Numbered from the stretch's first letter, positions 1 to 11,761 are shown. The stretch: DNA of 64,000 bases from Fagopyrum homotropicum (GCA_033239125.1 BSWB01000003.1:33557001-33621000), one strand, 5' to 3'. Notes: a model not told the origin generated them from the sequence alone. Program-made: numbers and translations.

Positions 1-357
1 TCCCCACCCAATCACTACATTTCTTGGCCCTTTTATCTCACAAGACCTTATGACCTATTTGCATATTTGTAAGACTTAGTGATTTAGATTGGATGTACTC
101 TTGACCTTCTTGACTTCTTCATCTTTACATTTCATGCATACTTTTGAGTTAACTACAATTGTCTATCCATGCTTTCATTTGTTTGATGCATGATTGCTTG
201 TCCTTTGCCATGAAACATGACTTTGAAGGTGATCCAAAATTAGAAGCACAAACCCAAAAAGATTTTGCCATTTTTCTGCATACATAAATCATGTCATCTC
301 TTAGTCTATAGTTGGGAATTTGCTCGGGGACGAGCAAACCTTAAGTATGGGGTATTT
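1..357 (+). mobile_element. 3' internal end of Athila-type element E0
   Basis: This is the untranslated tail of an element whose body lies left of the window. The stretch from about 310 to 357 is nearly identical in reverse complement to 44528-44575, just inside the 3' LTR of element E3, so E0 belongs to the same family. It ends in a conserved GGGGACGAGCAA and AAGTATGGGG block immediately before the LTR, the expected place of the polypurine tract. No coding sequence is visible. Confidence 0.8.
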
Positions 358-685
358 TGATAACACGATTTATGACTTAGTTTTAGGTAATCATTTAGAT
401 AGATTTCTCACTCATTCATGCATGGTTTAGCACTAGTTCATGACGTTTTGCACTCAATACATGTATTTTGCCGAGATAGACGTCTACACGGACTTGTGCG
501 TGTTTTATAGGTATTTCGGGAGATTTAGGAGCAAAACGATACGTTTGAGGATCGTTCATCTAGATGACACACCCTCGGACCCATTAGGACACAAGTTAAA
601 GGCTAAGGAGGACTCATGGAGCCTTGCCAACACTTGCCATGCACCAAACCACAGCTTAATGATCCAAAGCGAAGTTTCTGCACAG

Positions 686-734
686 AATCACGGTTCTCTG
701 ACACTCCACGGCCGTGGAATCAACCGTGGATTTT
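686..734 (+). promoter_or_regulatory. Family dyad upstream of E0 TATA box
   Basis: AATCACGG (686-693), a perfect 14-bp palindrome TCCACGGCCGTGGA (705-718) and ACCGTGGATTTT (723-734) form a half-site, palindrome, half-site array about 60 bp upstream of the TATAAAAG at 792. The same arrangement occurs in the other LTRs of this family. Function is not known. Confidence 0.75.
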
Positions 735-1302
735 GCCAGATTCTTGTAACAGCTGTGCCACGACTCTCATGGCCATCTCATGCAAGTTTGTTATAAAAGT
801 GGTCCTTCATGGACTGTGAGAGGCAGCTGGGAGTTGGGGAGTTGCTCATCCATTATCCATTTCTCTCTAACAAGAAATATTCTCTCAACAAGAAGTTTTT
901 CTAGGAAGGAAAGTGTCAAAGAGAAGAAGAAGAGCTCCATTGAAGAGGAGGAGAAGAACACACACCATCACCACACTTGATAGTTTTGTAGTGAAGAGTT
1001 CCAGATTTTATTTCTAAGAGTTGTATGAATCATTGAACCTTCCTTTGGAAGGATTGTAAGTTGTTCTAATTCTATTTTCAGCTTGGTTTTGTTTTAGTTC
1101 ACTTGTCCATCTCTTTTCCTTCATTATCTTGCAATGGATGTTATGATTTTATGTTTGTTTGTTTCGATTTCTATTATGAACGTTGTAGGCTAAATTGATG
1201 TGATTCTAGGGTAAGGAAATGATGGTTATGGCTAGGGCTATGATAGGACGGACTTAGATTTACCTTTGGATGACTTTTGCTTATGAACGTAGCTGCTGTT
1301 AG

Positions 1303-1363
1303 AAATCACGGGTAGTTCTTGTCAGACCACGGCCGTGGTTTAAGTAGAACAAACCGTGATTTT
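1303..1363 (+). promoter_or_regulatory. Second family dyad of E0 LTR
   Basis: The left arm AAATCACGGGTAGTTCTT (1303-1320), central ACCACGGCCGTGGT (1326-1339) and right arm AACCGTGATTTT (1352-1363) repeat the layout of the upstream dyad about 510 bp downstream of the TATA box. The outer arms are partly complementary, so the DNA is a long imperfect inverted repeat and the RNA could fold into a hairpin. Confidence 0.75.
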
Positions 1364-2190
1364 CCCTGGTTCGAAGGATCTTGCCTTAGATCTATAGAAT
1401 GTTGAAATCCTAAGTGTTTGTTGAGTTTAACCTACCCTAGGGTAACCTAGTGTAGTAACTAAGTGTTAGGAGAGACTTACCCGGTAATCCTTGCTCTTAG
1501 ATTCTAAAGATAACAAACCTTAGGTAGTGGTGAGCCTAATAAGCCGCCATTGGATTAGATGTGCTAGGATAGTTGTTTAAGATTTTCCTTTCCAAGACTT
1601 ACCCGGTGAGGATAGGTTAACCCCTAATTAGCAATCCGGTATGTGTAGAATTCCTATCCTTAGGTTCTTAGAGACTTACCCGGTAATAAGACCTTAGGAG
1701 TGGACTAGTTGGATCATGAGATCTACCCGGTAATTGATCCCAATTTAGAAACACTTAATCCCAACATATCATAGTTAATCCAAGGAATGAATAGATAACT
1801 TGAGTCTTATGCCATAACCGGAACTTCCAACCCCTAGAATCCGTCTTTTCTTTCTTTGATCATTAATCTTGTTTAGCTCGTTTATTTGTGTTGATTCTTA
1901 GTTTAGTTTGATTGTTTACTTTGCATGAATTGTGATCTTTGATTGATCACCAAAAACCAACCAAAAACATTTGAGATTTTCTTTTCTTTATTTCTTTCTT
2001 TTCTTTTAACCTAGATCTTTACTAAATTCAATCACAATTCGAATCAATTTCACCTTAGTCTTTGTGTTCGACCTCGGAATATTAACCCTTCTACAAATGT
2101 CCCGTACACTACGGGTTTCGCTAGGTACTTAGGAATTAGTTCGAGTTATAAATTTAAAACCCATTTGCGCATCACGATCTTAGCGTAACA

Positions 2191-3830
2191 GATTGCACGA
2201 CTGATGGTCCAGCCTCAGTTACAGAGAGATCTAGCATGACTAGAGATGGACATCTAGTTTCCTGATGAGGATGCCCAATTGCTTACCTTAGAGGTTCTAC
2301 CTGATTTGTTGGGTGAGGTCCAACAGAAATAGGAGACCTGCCCGACGCTGATGAGGATACGAGATAGGTTGTATCGTAGTGAAGCCCCATAGTTCTCCAT
2401 AAGAGCAGATGGAGTGATGAGACACCGCGAGCGCGTCTGTGTACCCGCTGATGCGGAGCTGAGACAAAGGATTTTACAGGAGGCTCACTCCACACCTTAC
2501 TCAGTGCACCAAGGTGCGAGTAAGATGTATCAAGATGTGAGACGTTCATACTAGTATGGAGGGCTGAAGTCCGATGTAGCCAGATTTGTGGCTCCGTGTG
2601 CGACCTGTCAACACGTCAAGATAGATCATTGCAGACCTGGAGGAGAACTCCATCCACTGCCAATACCGTAGTGGAAGTGGGAGGACATCTCCATGGACAT
2701 TGTGACTGGATTAAGGCCGAGTAGGAGCTTTGATTCCATACGAGTTTTCGTTGAGAAATTGACGAAAACTGCACGTTCTATCCCTATTCGGGAGACGTGG
2801 CCAGTGAGCCAATTGACAAAGGAGTTCACTAGGCAGATAGTGAGACTCCATGGTGTACCGAGGACAATCGTCTTAGATCGAGATGGACGATTTAACTTGA
2901 GGTTTTTGCAGCACATACAGACTGCCTTGGGTACAAGTTTACACTTCACGACTGCATTAAATCCTAAGACATATGGCCACTCAAAGAGGACGATTTAGAC
3001 CTTGGAGGATATGTTGCGGGACTGTGTATTGGACTAGGGATAAGTGTGGTCAGATCACCACCCATTGGTTAGTTTTCGTACAAAAACAGCTAGCATGCAT
3101 TGATTGGGATGGCCCCATATGAAGCATTGTATGTGAGGAGGTGTCGTACACCGTTATGTTGGGATAAGCTTAGTAGTGTGAGTGGTTTAGTGCCTAAGCA
3201 GATTCAGGATGATATTGCCCGAGTAGCGCTGATTAGAGAGAGGATGTTGGCTGCACAAAATCACCAAAAGTCGTATGTAGACAAGAGGTGTCGGCCTCTA
3301 GAGTTAAGGGTTGAAGCTCATGTCTAGCTGAGAGTATCTCCGACGCGTGGCATCAAATGTTTCGGCATAAATGGGAAGCTGAGTCCCCGATATTTTGGTC
3401 CTTTTGAGATTATAGACAGAGTTGGGAGAGCAGCGTACGGACTTGCTTTACCACCGAGGCTAGAGGGTGTTCACCCTGTGTTTCATGTGTCTCAGTTGAG
3501 GGCGTACATACTAGATTCGAGAAACAACGTCAACTATAATGACTTAGTGGTTGAGCCGGACCACACGTTTGTTAAGCATCCGATTGTAGTCCTAGAGCGG
3601 GGTGTGAGACGCATGTGTTCGAAGGACATTCTTGTGTTGAGGATATAATGGTTGAGACAAGGACATGATGAGGCTACACGGGAGACAGAGGATAATATCC
3701 AAAGGAACTATCCAGAGTTCTATGCCGAGATAGATGCACCTGTAGGATCGACGAGTAAATCTTTGTGCTATCTTGGTGAGTTGTGTGCTTATGTTCTGTG
3801 ACGTGTTTTGTGCTAGCTGTGATGTGTGCA
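2191..3830 (+). pseudogene. Decayed chromovirus C1 pol (RNase H end, integrase, chromodomain tail)
   Basis: The reading begins just after the RNase H domain, where E0 inserted, and runs through a degenerate integrase. Recognisable parts are a CATCQH zinc-finger remnant near 2600, a D-I-V-T-G-L core start near 2697, an LDRDGRF second-Asp region near 2870-2890, a GPY-type segment near 3380-3420, and a chromodomain-like tail (VEPDHTF...HPIVVLERG...) at about 3551-3740. Several stops and at least one frame change interrupt it, so it cannot make a full protein. It is close to, but distinct from, chromovirus C2 at 27600-29207. The tail and LTR ends suggest the Tekay/Del lineage. Confidence 0.85.
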
Positions 3831-3879
3831 TACGATCTTAGTAGATCTTGTTTTGCTAGCGCGAGTTGTGTTTTCAGTT

Positions 3880-4140
3880 AGAGATGGTTCGTCCTCCATG
3901 CAATCGAAATGTGATTAGGGTTTAGCTGGAGATGGTTTTTCCTCCATGCTATTGTATTATGGACATAGTTTGGCTGGAGACGGTTTTCCTCCATGCCCTT
4001 GCGGTATGAATGTGGCTTGGTTGGAGATGGTTTTCCTCCATGCCCTTGTGATGTGATTATGGGTTAGCTAGAGATGGTTTTCCTCTATGCCATTGGATAG
4101 CGTTTTTGATTATGTTGCTGGAGTTAATGATTCCTCCATG
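3880..4140 (+). repeat. Tandem hairpin repeats in C1 3' untranslated region
   Basis: About six degenerate copies of a roughly 45-60 bp unit share the core GGAGATGGTTTTCCTCCATG. The core has self-complementary ends (TGGAG and CTCCA) around a short loop, so each unit could form a small hairpin. They lie between the end of C1 pol and its 3' LTR. Nothing comparable is present in the corresponding 320 bp of C2. Confidence 0.8.
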
Positions 4141-4298
4141 CATGAGTTTTGAGGTTATAAAGTGTTATAGGTTGTTATCCTATGAGCGGAGATGTGATAC
4201 CTCCGATAGAGAGAGCGTTTATAACTCGGCATATGGTTCCGAGAGGATTTGGGAATTGTTCAAGTTTTGGGACAAAACTTTTTTTTAGGGAGATATGA

Positions 4299-5810
4299 TG
4301 TAAGAACCTTAGTTTCTTTAGGATCCCACCCCTGCGGTTGTACTTGACCGCATGTGCGGTGCCGCCGTTGCGGTTTTACAAGGTGGGCGCCATCTTTTAA
4401 ACTGTTTTGATTTTCCCCGATGCTTCTTCCTTAAGCTTCTTTTCTTCTCCTTCAAGTGAGGGTTTCCAACTCCTTCAGATCTCATTTCCTCTCCTCATGT
4501 TCTTCCTCCTTCCTCTTCTTCAGATCTCATTTACTCTTTACAAGAGTAAAGCTTGGGTTTCCCGCTCCTTCTTTAGATCTCATTTCCTCTCCTCACGGTC
4601 TTCCTCCTTCCTCTACTATTTGACCGCCCCCTCGCCTTGACAACGCCGCCCCCGCGGCTAAGGAGTGTCACCGCCCCCGCGGCTGAGAGCCACCGCCCTT
4701 GCAGCGTCACCGCGCCTGCGCCTTGTTGCTTTCATAGGTGCGTTTCTCCAGGACATACCAAGCGTGATATATGTTCTTCCTTTCCTTATGTTTCTAGCTT
4801 GAGAATGAGGCTAGGCTAGTGTTGTGCATGTTGAGCTTGATGATGTATATGTTGAGGTAATGCCTTAGGCATTTGTGAGTTATGATAAGATTTCGAAGTT
4901 TAGATACGGATTATGTTTTAGGTATGATCATGGGTTTAGGAAGGGGAATCTCCTAGCCTTGGATAGTGTTTGATTTGTGTGTGCCTTGTTGATGCAGACA
5001 CTGATCGTTTCCTCGAGGGGAAACTGTGACCATGTGGTTCACATTTACATTTGGGAGAGGTTAGTGCATTGGACTTACTTAGTTAGCGGTTATGAGTTTG
5101 AATGATTGTGATAGTGGTGCTTGTGCATATGAGTGTTGCATTTATAACCTAAACCGGACTATGACGACCATATATGTATATTAAATGGCCCAAGTGTATT
5201 ATAATGGGTCGTAACACTTGCCTGAAGCTCGTCGAAAGTGTGGGGGTGCTCTACGATTAGTCCACCAGGGGCAGGCTTGATCCCCTATTCCAAACCTGGG
5301 GGTTAAAGGGGACAAATGTGAGGTTCTGGGTGCTCCTCGTGTTACAAAATAAGTTGAATTAGTAATGATATAACTTAATGAAGATAATAAACGGGTTTTG
5401 ATGTGAGCATTGCATATTGTGGTGTGATGATGTGTTTGTATGTGCTATTGCTTTCATTCTTATTCATGAACTGTTTGCTAATGGTTTTATACCGTGCTGT
5501 AGATGTTCTGCTGGATAGGAAGAATGTAGAGTGATCTAGATGGGTGATCAGACAAGGGTTTCCGTATACTAGGTTGTGCGAGGGTTTTGGGATTTTTTGT
5601 ACACATATGTATATGATGATGTTGTTTTGTACTCGGTTGTTATTTTGTATACATTTTGATATATGTTTATACAGTTTTTATGGGTTTGGGTTTTATATTT
5701 ATTTGTTTCTTGTTGTAAGATCCAGTGAACTTGTTGTCAGGCTAGGGTTGAGATCCATTGTAAGATCCTAGCCCATAATGTCTCGAGTCCCGCAGATTCG
5801 GGGTGTTACA
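4299..5810 (+). repeat. 3' LTR of chromovirus C1
   Basis: The LTR starts TGTAAGAACC and ends GGGGTGTTACA, 1512 bp, preceded by a conserved GGGACAAAACTT block and a purine stretch (4270-4298) that would be the PPT. It carries a GC-rich motif array (CCGCCCCCGCGG-like) at about 4330-4390 and 4620-4725. The other LTR is missing because the element is cut by E0 and the window edge. Confidence 0.85.
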
Positions 5811-6219
5811 TGATGTATGGATCAATCATAAAGTTGAGATGGATAAATAATACAAGGACAATTGTGCAATGTTGTGATGCCTATATTGATTGAGTAGTGT
5901 TGGCTAGGGCTGAAAGGATATTTAATCTACTTGTCTTGTGAATGTCCAAACTATGGATATGCTATATGATGCAAGCAAATAGCAAACACCATGTGATGCA
6001 AGCATTGTTTAATGTAGTCATAAGTTGTTAATAAGCTTGAATCAACTAGTGTGTAAATAGCAAACACCATGTGATACTCACTATTTTACATAAGCCAAAT
6101 GTCTTGACAAATCATACCTTATACCATGCTATATTACTATTTGTGACTCAATACTCTCCTTATTTGATTGAACACAACATGATTGAGCATGATTCTAGAT
6201 ACAGTTTGGTGGATTAGCC
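5811..6219 (+). other. AT-rich stretch, probably part of an old LTR
   Basis: No gene is visible. Once the 6225-8972 element and one CCAAT copy are removed, this stretch reads directly into 8978 onward, so both belong to one older sequence, perhaps the upstream part of the LTR-like region that ends near 10396. A phrase ATAGCAAACACCATGTGAT occurs twice (about 5979 and 6057). Confidence 0.45.
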
Positions 6220-6224
6220 CCAAT

Positions 6225-7653
6225 TGTAATACCTGAAAATTTTCTTCTGACTATTTCCGAAACAAAAGAGAAGTTGACCGATTATGACTTTTTCGGCGCT
6301 ATAGTTCTATAGTACGGATTCCGACATTATGTTGTCTTCTTTTAAGTTTCGGGACGAAACTTATTTTAAGGGGGTACTAATGTAATACCCGAAAATTTAA
6401 TTTCCGGTAAATCCTGAGTCAACTAAAATCTTGTCATTTTATGCGAAGAGTTAATCACATAAAATATTCTTTTCCCAACTTCTATGATTTTTTGTGAAAC
6501 TTAATCATATAAAATCATTCTTAAAACACTCTTGCAAGCCTTATAGTAATATCCAAAAAAAAAAATAATAAAATAAAAATAAAAATAAATAAATAAAATA
6601 AAATTCGATTCGAAATTTCACACCGAATCATAATTGTCGGATCTAACCGTAGGTTTCCGGACCTAAGTCAATTCTTTTGACGGGCTTGTCAAGCCCAATT
6701 CTTGCTTTGTTTACTTGAACCGGTTGGGTCCAATTCTGGACTTTGACCGACGCAGTAGGCCTGGGCATCCCACTTAAATTTCTTCATTAAATCAGCCCAT
6801 GCCTTCTTCTTCTCTTCAGCTAAGTGGAAGCCAAGAGTTCTCCTTCTCCACCTCACGCTGGACCCACCATATGAAAGCCTTAACTCATCTTCAAAACAAG
6901 ATCGTAACTGAAGATCTTGGCACGTTCACAATCCGGCCTCTCTCCTCACAACCGTTACCTTCCTTAATTGCGTATAAGCGATACCTTGGCACGGATTTCA
7001 CGCGAGACTCGGCATCCCCAAGTGACTCCATTGTCCTCGAGCGCAGCCGGCGCCCACCTTCTCTGGAGCTTCTGCAACAACCGTCACTTCAACAACACCT
7101 CGTCGACGATAACGGTGAAGTCAAACCGACTCGGAAAGGTGAGCCATACGACCCTTATTTCCTTTCTCTTCCTGTCATGCTTGGCTTCCTAATGGGCTCA
7201 ACAATGTGCAGTGGACAAGGAAGACACCAACCTTGCGTGCAGTCACGTCGACCGGAGAGCCTACACCGCCCTAGGTCGCAAGCGTTGAAACCTGTCACAT
7301 ACCGGGTGCCCAGCGAACCGATCGGATTCACTTGGGTTGTGGTTCCTGCGTGTAGTTGAGTCCTTCCGTCCCAGATCTCGGCGGTCCACTTTGGTCGACT
7401 ATGCCGTAGTCTATCGGTGAGCCTCTCTTTGGTTTAGCTTTCAGTATCGTTACAAAGTAGCCAAGGTAGTAATGTTTATGGTTAAGCTGATAAATGGTGA
7501 TTAGTGGGGTTTAGGAGAGGATCAATGGAGGTTGGTTGTTGCTGAATGTACTTCTCGATGTGGGTCGGCAAGGAGAGTGTACGTGGGGTAGTAAAGCTAG
7601 GTTGGAGATGGTAAGTTGCTGTTAGTAGTGGTGTAGGATGTTAAAGATTAATA

Positions 7654-7744
<91 letters not shown>

Positions 7745-7747
7745 ATA

Positions 7748-7837
<90 letters not shown>

Positions 7838-8972
7838 CGAGTGGTTATATTTCGTTTAGTTGAGGAGTGTTCCAAATGAGGTTAGGTCGGTTAAGCATAA
7901 TCGAGTTTTTGAATCTTACGGGTATAGACTTTATGTCGGTGATGGTGTTTACCTTTAGATGACCCTAAGATTAGCGTTCTAGCGTAAGCTACGCTAGTAT
8001 ACGTTCTTGCTCTTTACCAATAATTTATGAACAAGTTATATAAGTTTTGGGTATAGTGGATGTGGGTTGTCTTTGGCTAGGTTTAGCGTTGATTAGGTTG
8101 TTATGAGGTGGGAAGTTAGGAAACCGTCTAGATGAGTAGTATTGATATTGATCCAAGTTTCCTCGTTATACACAGGCGTTTGAAATCTTGTAATTTCGGA
8201 ATCAAGTGGTAGCTTTAAGAGGACTTTGACGCGATTCAAGTAAGTCCACGGACTTACTTAGCTGGCTTTCTTGTATGAGTGTAATATGTATGAGTGGTGT
8301 TTGCTAGTTATGATAAACAACGAAACCGGATTAGGCCGACTTTATTATTTACGTAATTGACCCAAGTGTATGATAACGGGTCGTGACATCATCTACCTAG
8401 CTCTTGCGAGAGTCTAGGAGGTTCCCTGCGACCAGCCCAGTCCGGTAGACGGTCAGATGCATTAGTACCATTCCGCGTTGGTAAACGGGGACAGGGGCGA
8501 GGTTTGGGAATCCCTCGTGTCACAAAATAAGTATCATTAGTAATGACCTATCACCTAATTAAAGATAATAAAAGGATTGAGTGTTGCATGTTGATTGTGT
8601 ATGATGTGTGATTGTGCTTTTACCTTTATACTTATGCATAGAATGTTAGCTAACGGTTTTATACCACTTGTAGATGCCTTGCAGGTTAATACATTTGTAG
8701 AGTGATCCGGAGAAAATGGTCAGCCGGGTCCACGTACTCATTTAATTGGGGACGGGGATGTCTTCTGTTCTTCATATGCATCATTTTAGTAGCGTTTCTT
8801 GTAAGGCTGATACATATTCTCCATGTATATATTGTTTACAGTTTTCAAACGTTTTAAATACTTTTGTGCCTTGTTTTAAGATCCAAGTAAAATTGTTGTC
8901 AAACTATGGTCGGGACCCATTGTGAGGTCCTAACCAGTAGCTCCCCGAGTTCTCAGAATTTGGGGTGTTACA
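6225..8972 (+). mobile_element. Internally deleted chromovirus (element B)
   Basis: The element is bounded by CCAAT duplications at 6220-6224 and 8973-8977. It starts TGTAATACCTGAAAATT (a 5' LTR remnant of some 35 bp), jumps to an internal tail with GGGACGAAACTT and a TTTTAAGGGGG polypurine tract (about 6350-6375), and continues with a full 3' LTR, 6381-8972 (TGTAATACCC...GGGTGTTACA, 2592 bp). All coding sequence is gone. A 186-codon open frame in the LTR (6799-7359) has no recognisable domain. The LTR includes a long TA-rich microsatellite. Confidence 0.8.
7651..7834. repeat. ATATGT and AT microsatellite
   Basis: About 85 bp of (TATATG)n are followed by about 90 bp of (AT)n with one AAAC interruption, inside the LTR of element B. 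Open frames of Tyr/Ile/Met/His repeats across it on both strands are by-products. Confidence 0.98.
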
Positions 8973-8977
8973 CCAAT

Positions 8978-10396
8978 CCTATTACTTTTCCCATATTGGT
9001 AGTTCAACTTTCTACTTGAAACTTGTTACCTCACACACCCAAGCATTGGATCACTTGATCACCCCCTTTTATTTCATTTTACACATTCAAGATTTTCTAG
9101 TTGAATTTGAGACAAAGTTCGGATATACACTCTCTTGGGATTCAACCTTGATGCATAACACTTACATTGACACGGTCGTATACTTGTGGTAATATGTGGT
9201 TTTGAGGTAGTACACCTACCCCACATCAACAAACCTTAGGATGATTAAGATAGAATTCCATCTATAAATAAGGTCAATTATCCATTCATTCAAATATCCA
9301 AATTTCATTCGGAAGTTTCAGAGTCATGTTTGTGTGTTGCAATGTTGATCAGCCGACAACTCCATATCGATCGGCCGAAAGGTGCTTTTCCCTTTGATTA
9401 ATAAAGCTTTGAGTTTTAGTTAATGCTTGTTTTTTTTTTAAATTCCTTTGTTTTAGGGTGTGAAGAGCATGACTTCATTGATAACTTATGATGTTGATCA
9501 TGTATCTCTTTATGACTATTTTTCTTCCAAGTGTATACTTTGAGTTTTGATCAAAGGAATCCCAAGAGCCGAGTCACATGATCAACATCATATGTAAAAC
9601 TCAAAGTATAACTTATGATGTTGATCATGTGAGGGTGTGAAGAGCATGACTTCATTGATAACTTGTGATGTTGATCATGTGAGGGTTGATCATGTAGCAC
9701 TTTGAGTTTTGAATATGCAAAATGTGAGGGTTGATCATGTATCTCTTTATGACTATTTTTCTTCCAAGTGCTAATAGAAAAATGTCAGAGCCGAGTCACT
9801 CATGCATTTCACATTCTGTAGAATACGAGAGCCGACCAAAATTATCCCCCACATTAGATGATTCACATTCTTTTATGGATTGATTATTGTCAATTAAAAT
9901 CTAATATCTATGTAATGGTAATTTTGATCTTATAACTATTTTCTTAATCATTGATACATTGAAACTTAAGTTACCTACGAAGTTGTTGATTCTGAATCAA
10001 GCAATGAACAATTAATTCCTTCTCCCTTATTGCTATGAAACGTCTTCTACTAGTTGGCAAACAAGATTCTATCGATCGGTCGAGTAGTCTCTACCGATCG
10101 GCCGACCAGTCTCTACCAATGGGCCGACCAATATTTTTTTCTCGCCTCTGTAATTTCTGATTTTGTTCTCTTAGTTTCCTTTATTTGTACTTCGATCGGC
10201 CCACCTGTGTTTGTGGATTGGCGTACCAATCGTTTGTCTTTATCTTCTGTTTAGGTTTCTATTTTATTCGGGTTTCATTATTAATATGTCAAATTAATTC
10301 ACTATTTCCCCTGATTTCGATCTTGACCCTATCACTAAATTTGGGTCTTGTAAGTATTTGTGAGATATAAGGATCACATTTCAGCCCTCATCTTAT
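8978..10396 (+). repeat. Old LTR-like region with CGATCGGCCGA motif
   Basis: A promoter-like CTATAAATAAGG lies near 9262, and a degenerate tRNA primer site follows at 10397. The motif GATCGGCCGA recurs at 9347-9378, 10071-10131 and, degenerate, 10195-10233, in the same relative positions (near the TATA box and several hundred bp downstream) as the dyads of the Athila LTRs. This is probably the LTR of a further Athila/Tat-like family. The left boundary is not clear. Confidence 0.55.
9455..9790. repeat. Local rearranged duplications
   Basis: Segments containing GGGTGTGAAGAGCATGACTT and TTGATCATGTATCTCTTTAT occur two or three times in shuffled order, with an inverted copy of CTCAAAGTATA near 9598. 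This looks like repeated local duplication within the old LTR. No gene is visible. Confidence 0.7.
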
Positions 10397-11280
10397 TGAC
10401 GTCGTTGCCGGAAAAGTTACTTGTTTTGATTGACTTACTATTGTGAAATATTATTCCGTCTAGTTGTCTTTTTTGTCAAGATATGTGTCCAAAGACACTG
10501 AACCAAATATCACTATGAAGGAAGATAATCTCGCAGAGATGCAACAACAACTTAGCAATCTTTAACAAAAGATTAGGTTGGTATCAACAAGAGAGCAAAG
10601 AACCCTCAAAGTAGCCACCACTATCCAAATCGAATAGGAAAGAGAAAATGCAGCAAAGTTTGGGGCATATGTCATGCCAAACCATTGTTGACCAATAAGC
10701 GGAGTCGTAACTCTAGAGTTAACAATTGATTTTGAGATTAAGGTTGGTTTAATCACTTTAATCACTTCACATGACTTCTCTAGAATCCCATCGAGAGACC
10801 CCAAAAGAGAAAGTGATTACTTACTTCATCTTAACTCTCTTACTACTAGGGATCAACTCCAAGAGGTGTTTAAGAATACATTTTTCCACATAGAAAAATT
10901 GCCGAGTTAAGATCCAAAATTACTATTTTAAAGCTAATTGCATGTGAAACCATCTATAGAGCGGGTGGACAATTCAAAGATCTAATATGAAAATGTATAT
11001 CTTATTCAATCCTTTTTTCAAGGGGTTGATAATAACACACGTTTTATAATCAATTGTTATGCAAGAGTGTGATCATGGCAGTTAATGATGTTTGGAATCT
11101 ATTAGAGAACCTGAACAAATATCATAAAATTTATTATGATCCTAACGAGCTTCGTACCCAAAATAATGCCTCTATTTACCTCATTTTAAGAACCTATCAA
11201 GAGGACCATATGGTCCCTGCATTTAAATTCACCATGAAGGATGACACCTTGTCCAGCCCACATCCCTAAAATACACACCA
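10397..11280 (+). pseudogene. Degenerate primer site and decayed gag
   Basis: TGACGTCGTTGCCGGAAAA at about 10397 resembles the tRNA-Asp-type primer site (TGGCGCCGTTGCCGGGGA). Downstream frames with many stops resemble Athila/Tat gag: an FEIK...RIPSRDP segment near 10730-10800, and a QGVDNNTR...VNDVWNLLE segment near 11010-11110, like the gag QGL...TR...AW(D/E) region. Lineage is inferred from these short resemblances only. Confidence 0.5.
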
Positions 11281-11609
11281 CACCTATAATGAAAGCCAAT
11301 AACATTATAACATAAGCTTACCCACCCTTGAAGGTTGGGTAATATAGTTTTCAAGAGAGTTATCCTTTGTTGCCTTTTGTAGCTTTTTCGTTCCGAATAT
11401 CTCTCATCAGATTTTCCGGATATGAGTTAGGTGTGGAAAGTGTCTTTACCGAAGTTCTTCCACTTTGAACCATGTTTTAAAATTTATAAAACCTAAAAGG
11501 GAAAATAGTAATTAGATAAAAAAAAAGGGTTTTGAAATTAATTATTCAAACAATTCAACATCTTCCCTAACAACGACATCAATTTGATGAGGGCTTAAAC
11601 GTGAGATTC
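11281..11609. other. AT-rich DNA with no recognised feature
   Basis: No gene, repeat unit or LTR end is recognisable in this stretch; it probably continues the decayed element to its left. Confidence 0.4.
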
Positions 11610-11761
11610 TAATAACATATAATTACGAGAACCACTGTAGTATAGGGAGTAAATATCGAACACAAGTGGGTTGATGACTTAAATTAAAATATTAATTAAG
11701 ACACTAAACAAAAAAATAAATATTTAATATATACAAAAATTAAAATAAAGCAAATGAAGAT
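11610..11761 (-). repeat. Remnant of a minus-strand Athila LTR end
   Basis: GAGAACCACTGTAGTATAGGG and CGAACACAAG in this stretch match, in reverse complement, the conserved Athila LTR 3'-end signature (GTTCGA...CCGTACACTACGGGTTC) seen at 33103 and 14123. The rest is too degraded to align. Confidence 0.5.

Larger units (their letters stand above)
358..2190 (+). repeat. 3' LTR of Athila-type element E0
   Basis: The LTR starts TGATAACACG and ends TAGCGTAACA (TG...CA), 1833 bp. It aligns in reverse complement along its whole length with the E3 LTRs at 42723-44527 and 52097-53901. A TATAAAAG box lies at 792-799. Family dyads lie at 686-734 and 1303-1363. Four copies of an ACTTACCCGGT-type repeat lie at about 1483, 1594, 1671 and 1721. 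A perfect CCCGTA/TACGGG hairpin lies at 2101-2115. The sequence to the right is chromovirus C1, so E0 inserted into C1; its other end and duplication are outside the window. Confidence 0.9.

Noticed and set aside
686..1363. Spaced palindromes as a CRISPR array
   Set aside because: Spacing is irregular, units are degenerate, and the setting is a plant LTR retrotransposon.
6799..7359. 186-codon frame in the LTR of element B
   Set aside because: No recognisable domain, Ser/Pro-rich low-complexity composition, and entirely inside an LTR. A captured gene fragment cannot be excluded but is not supported.
7648..7875. Open frames of repeated Tyr/Ile/Met/His on both strands
   Set aside because: They are translations of the AT-rich microsatellite, with no real coding signal.
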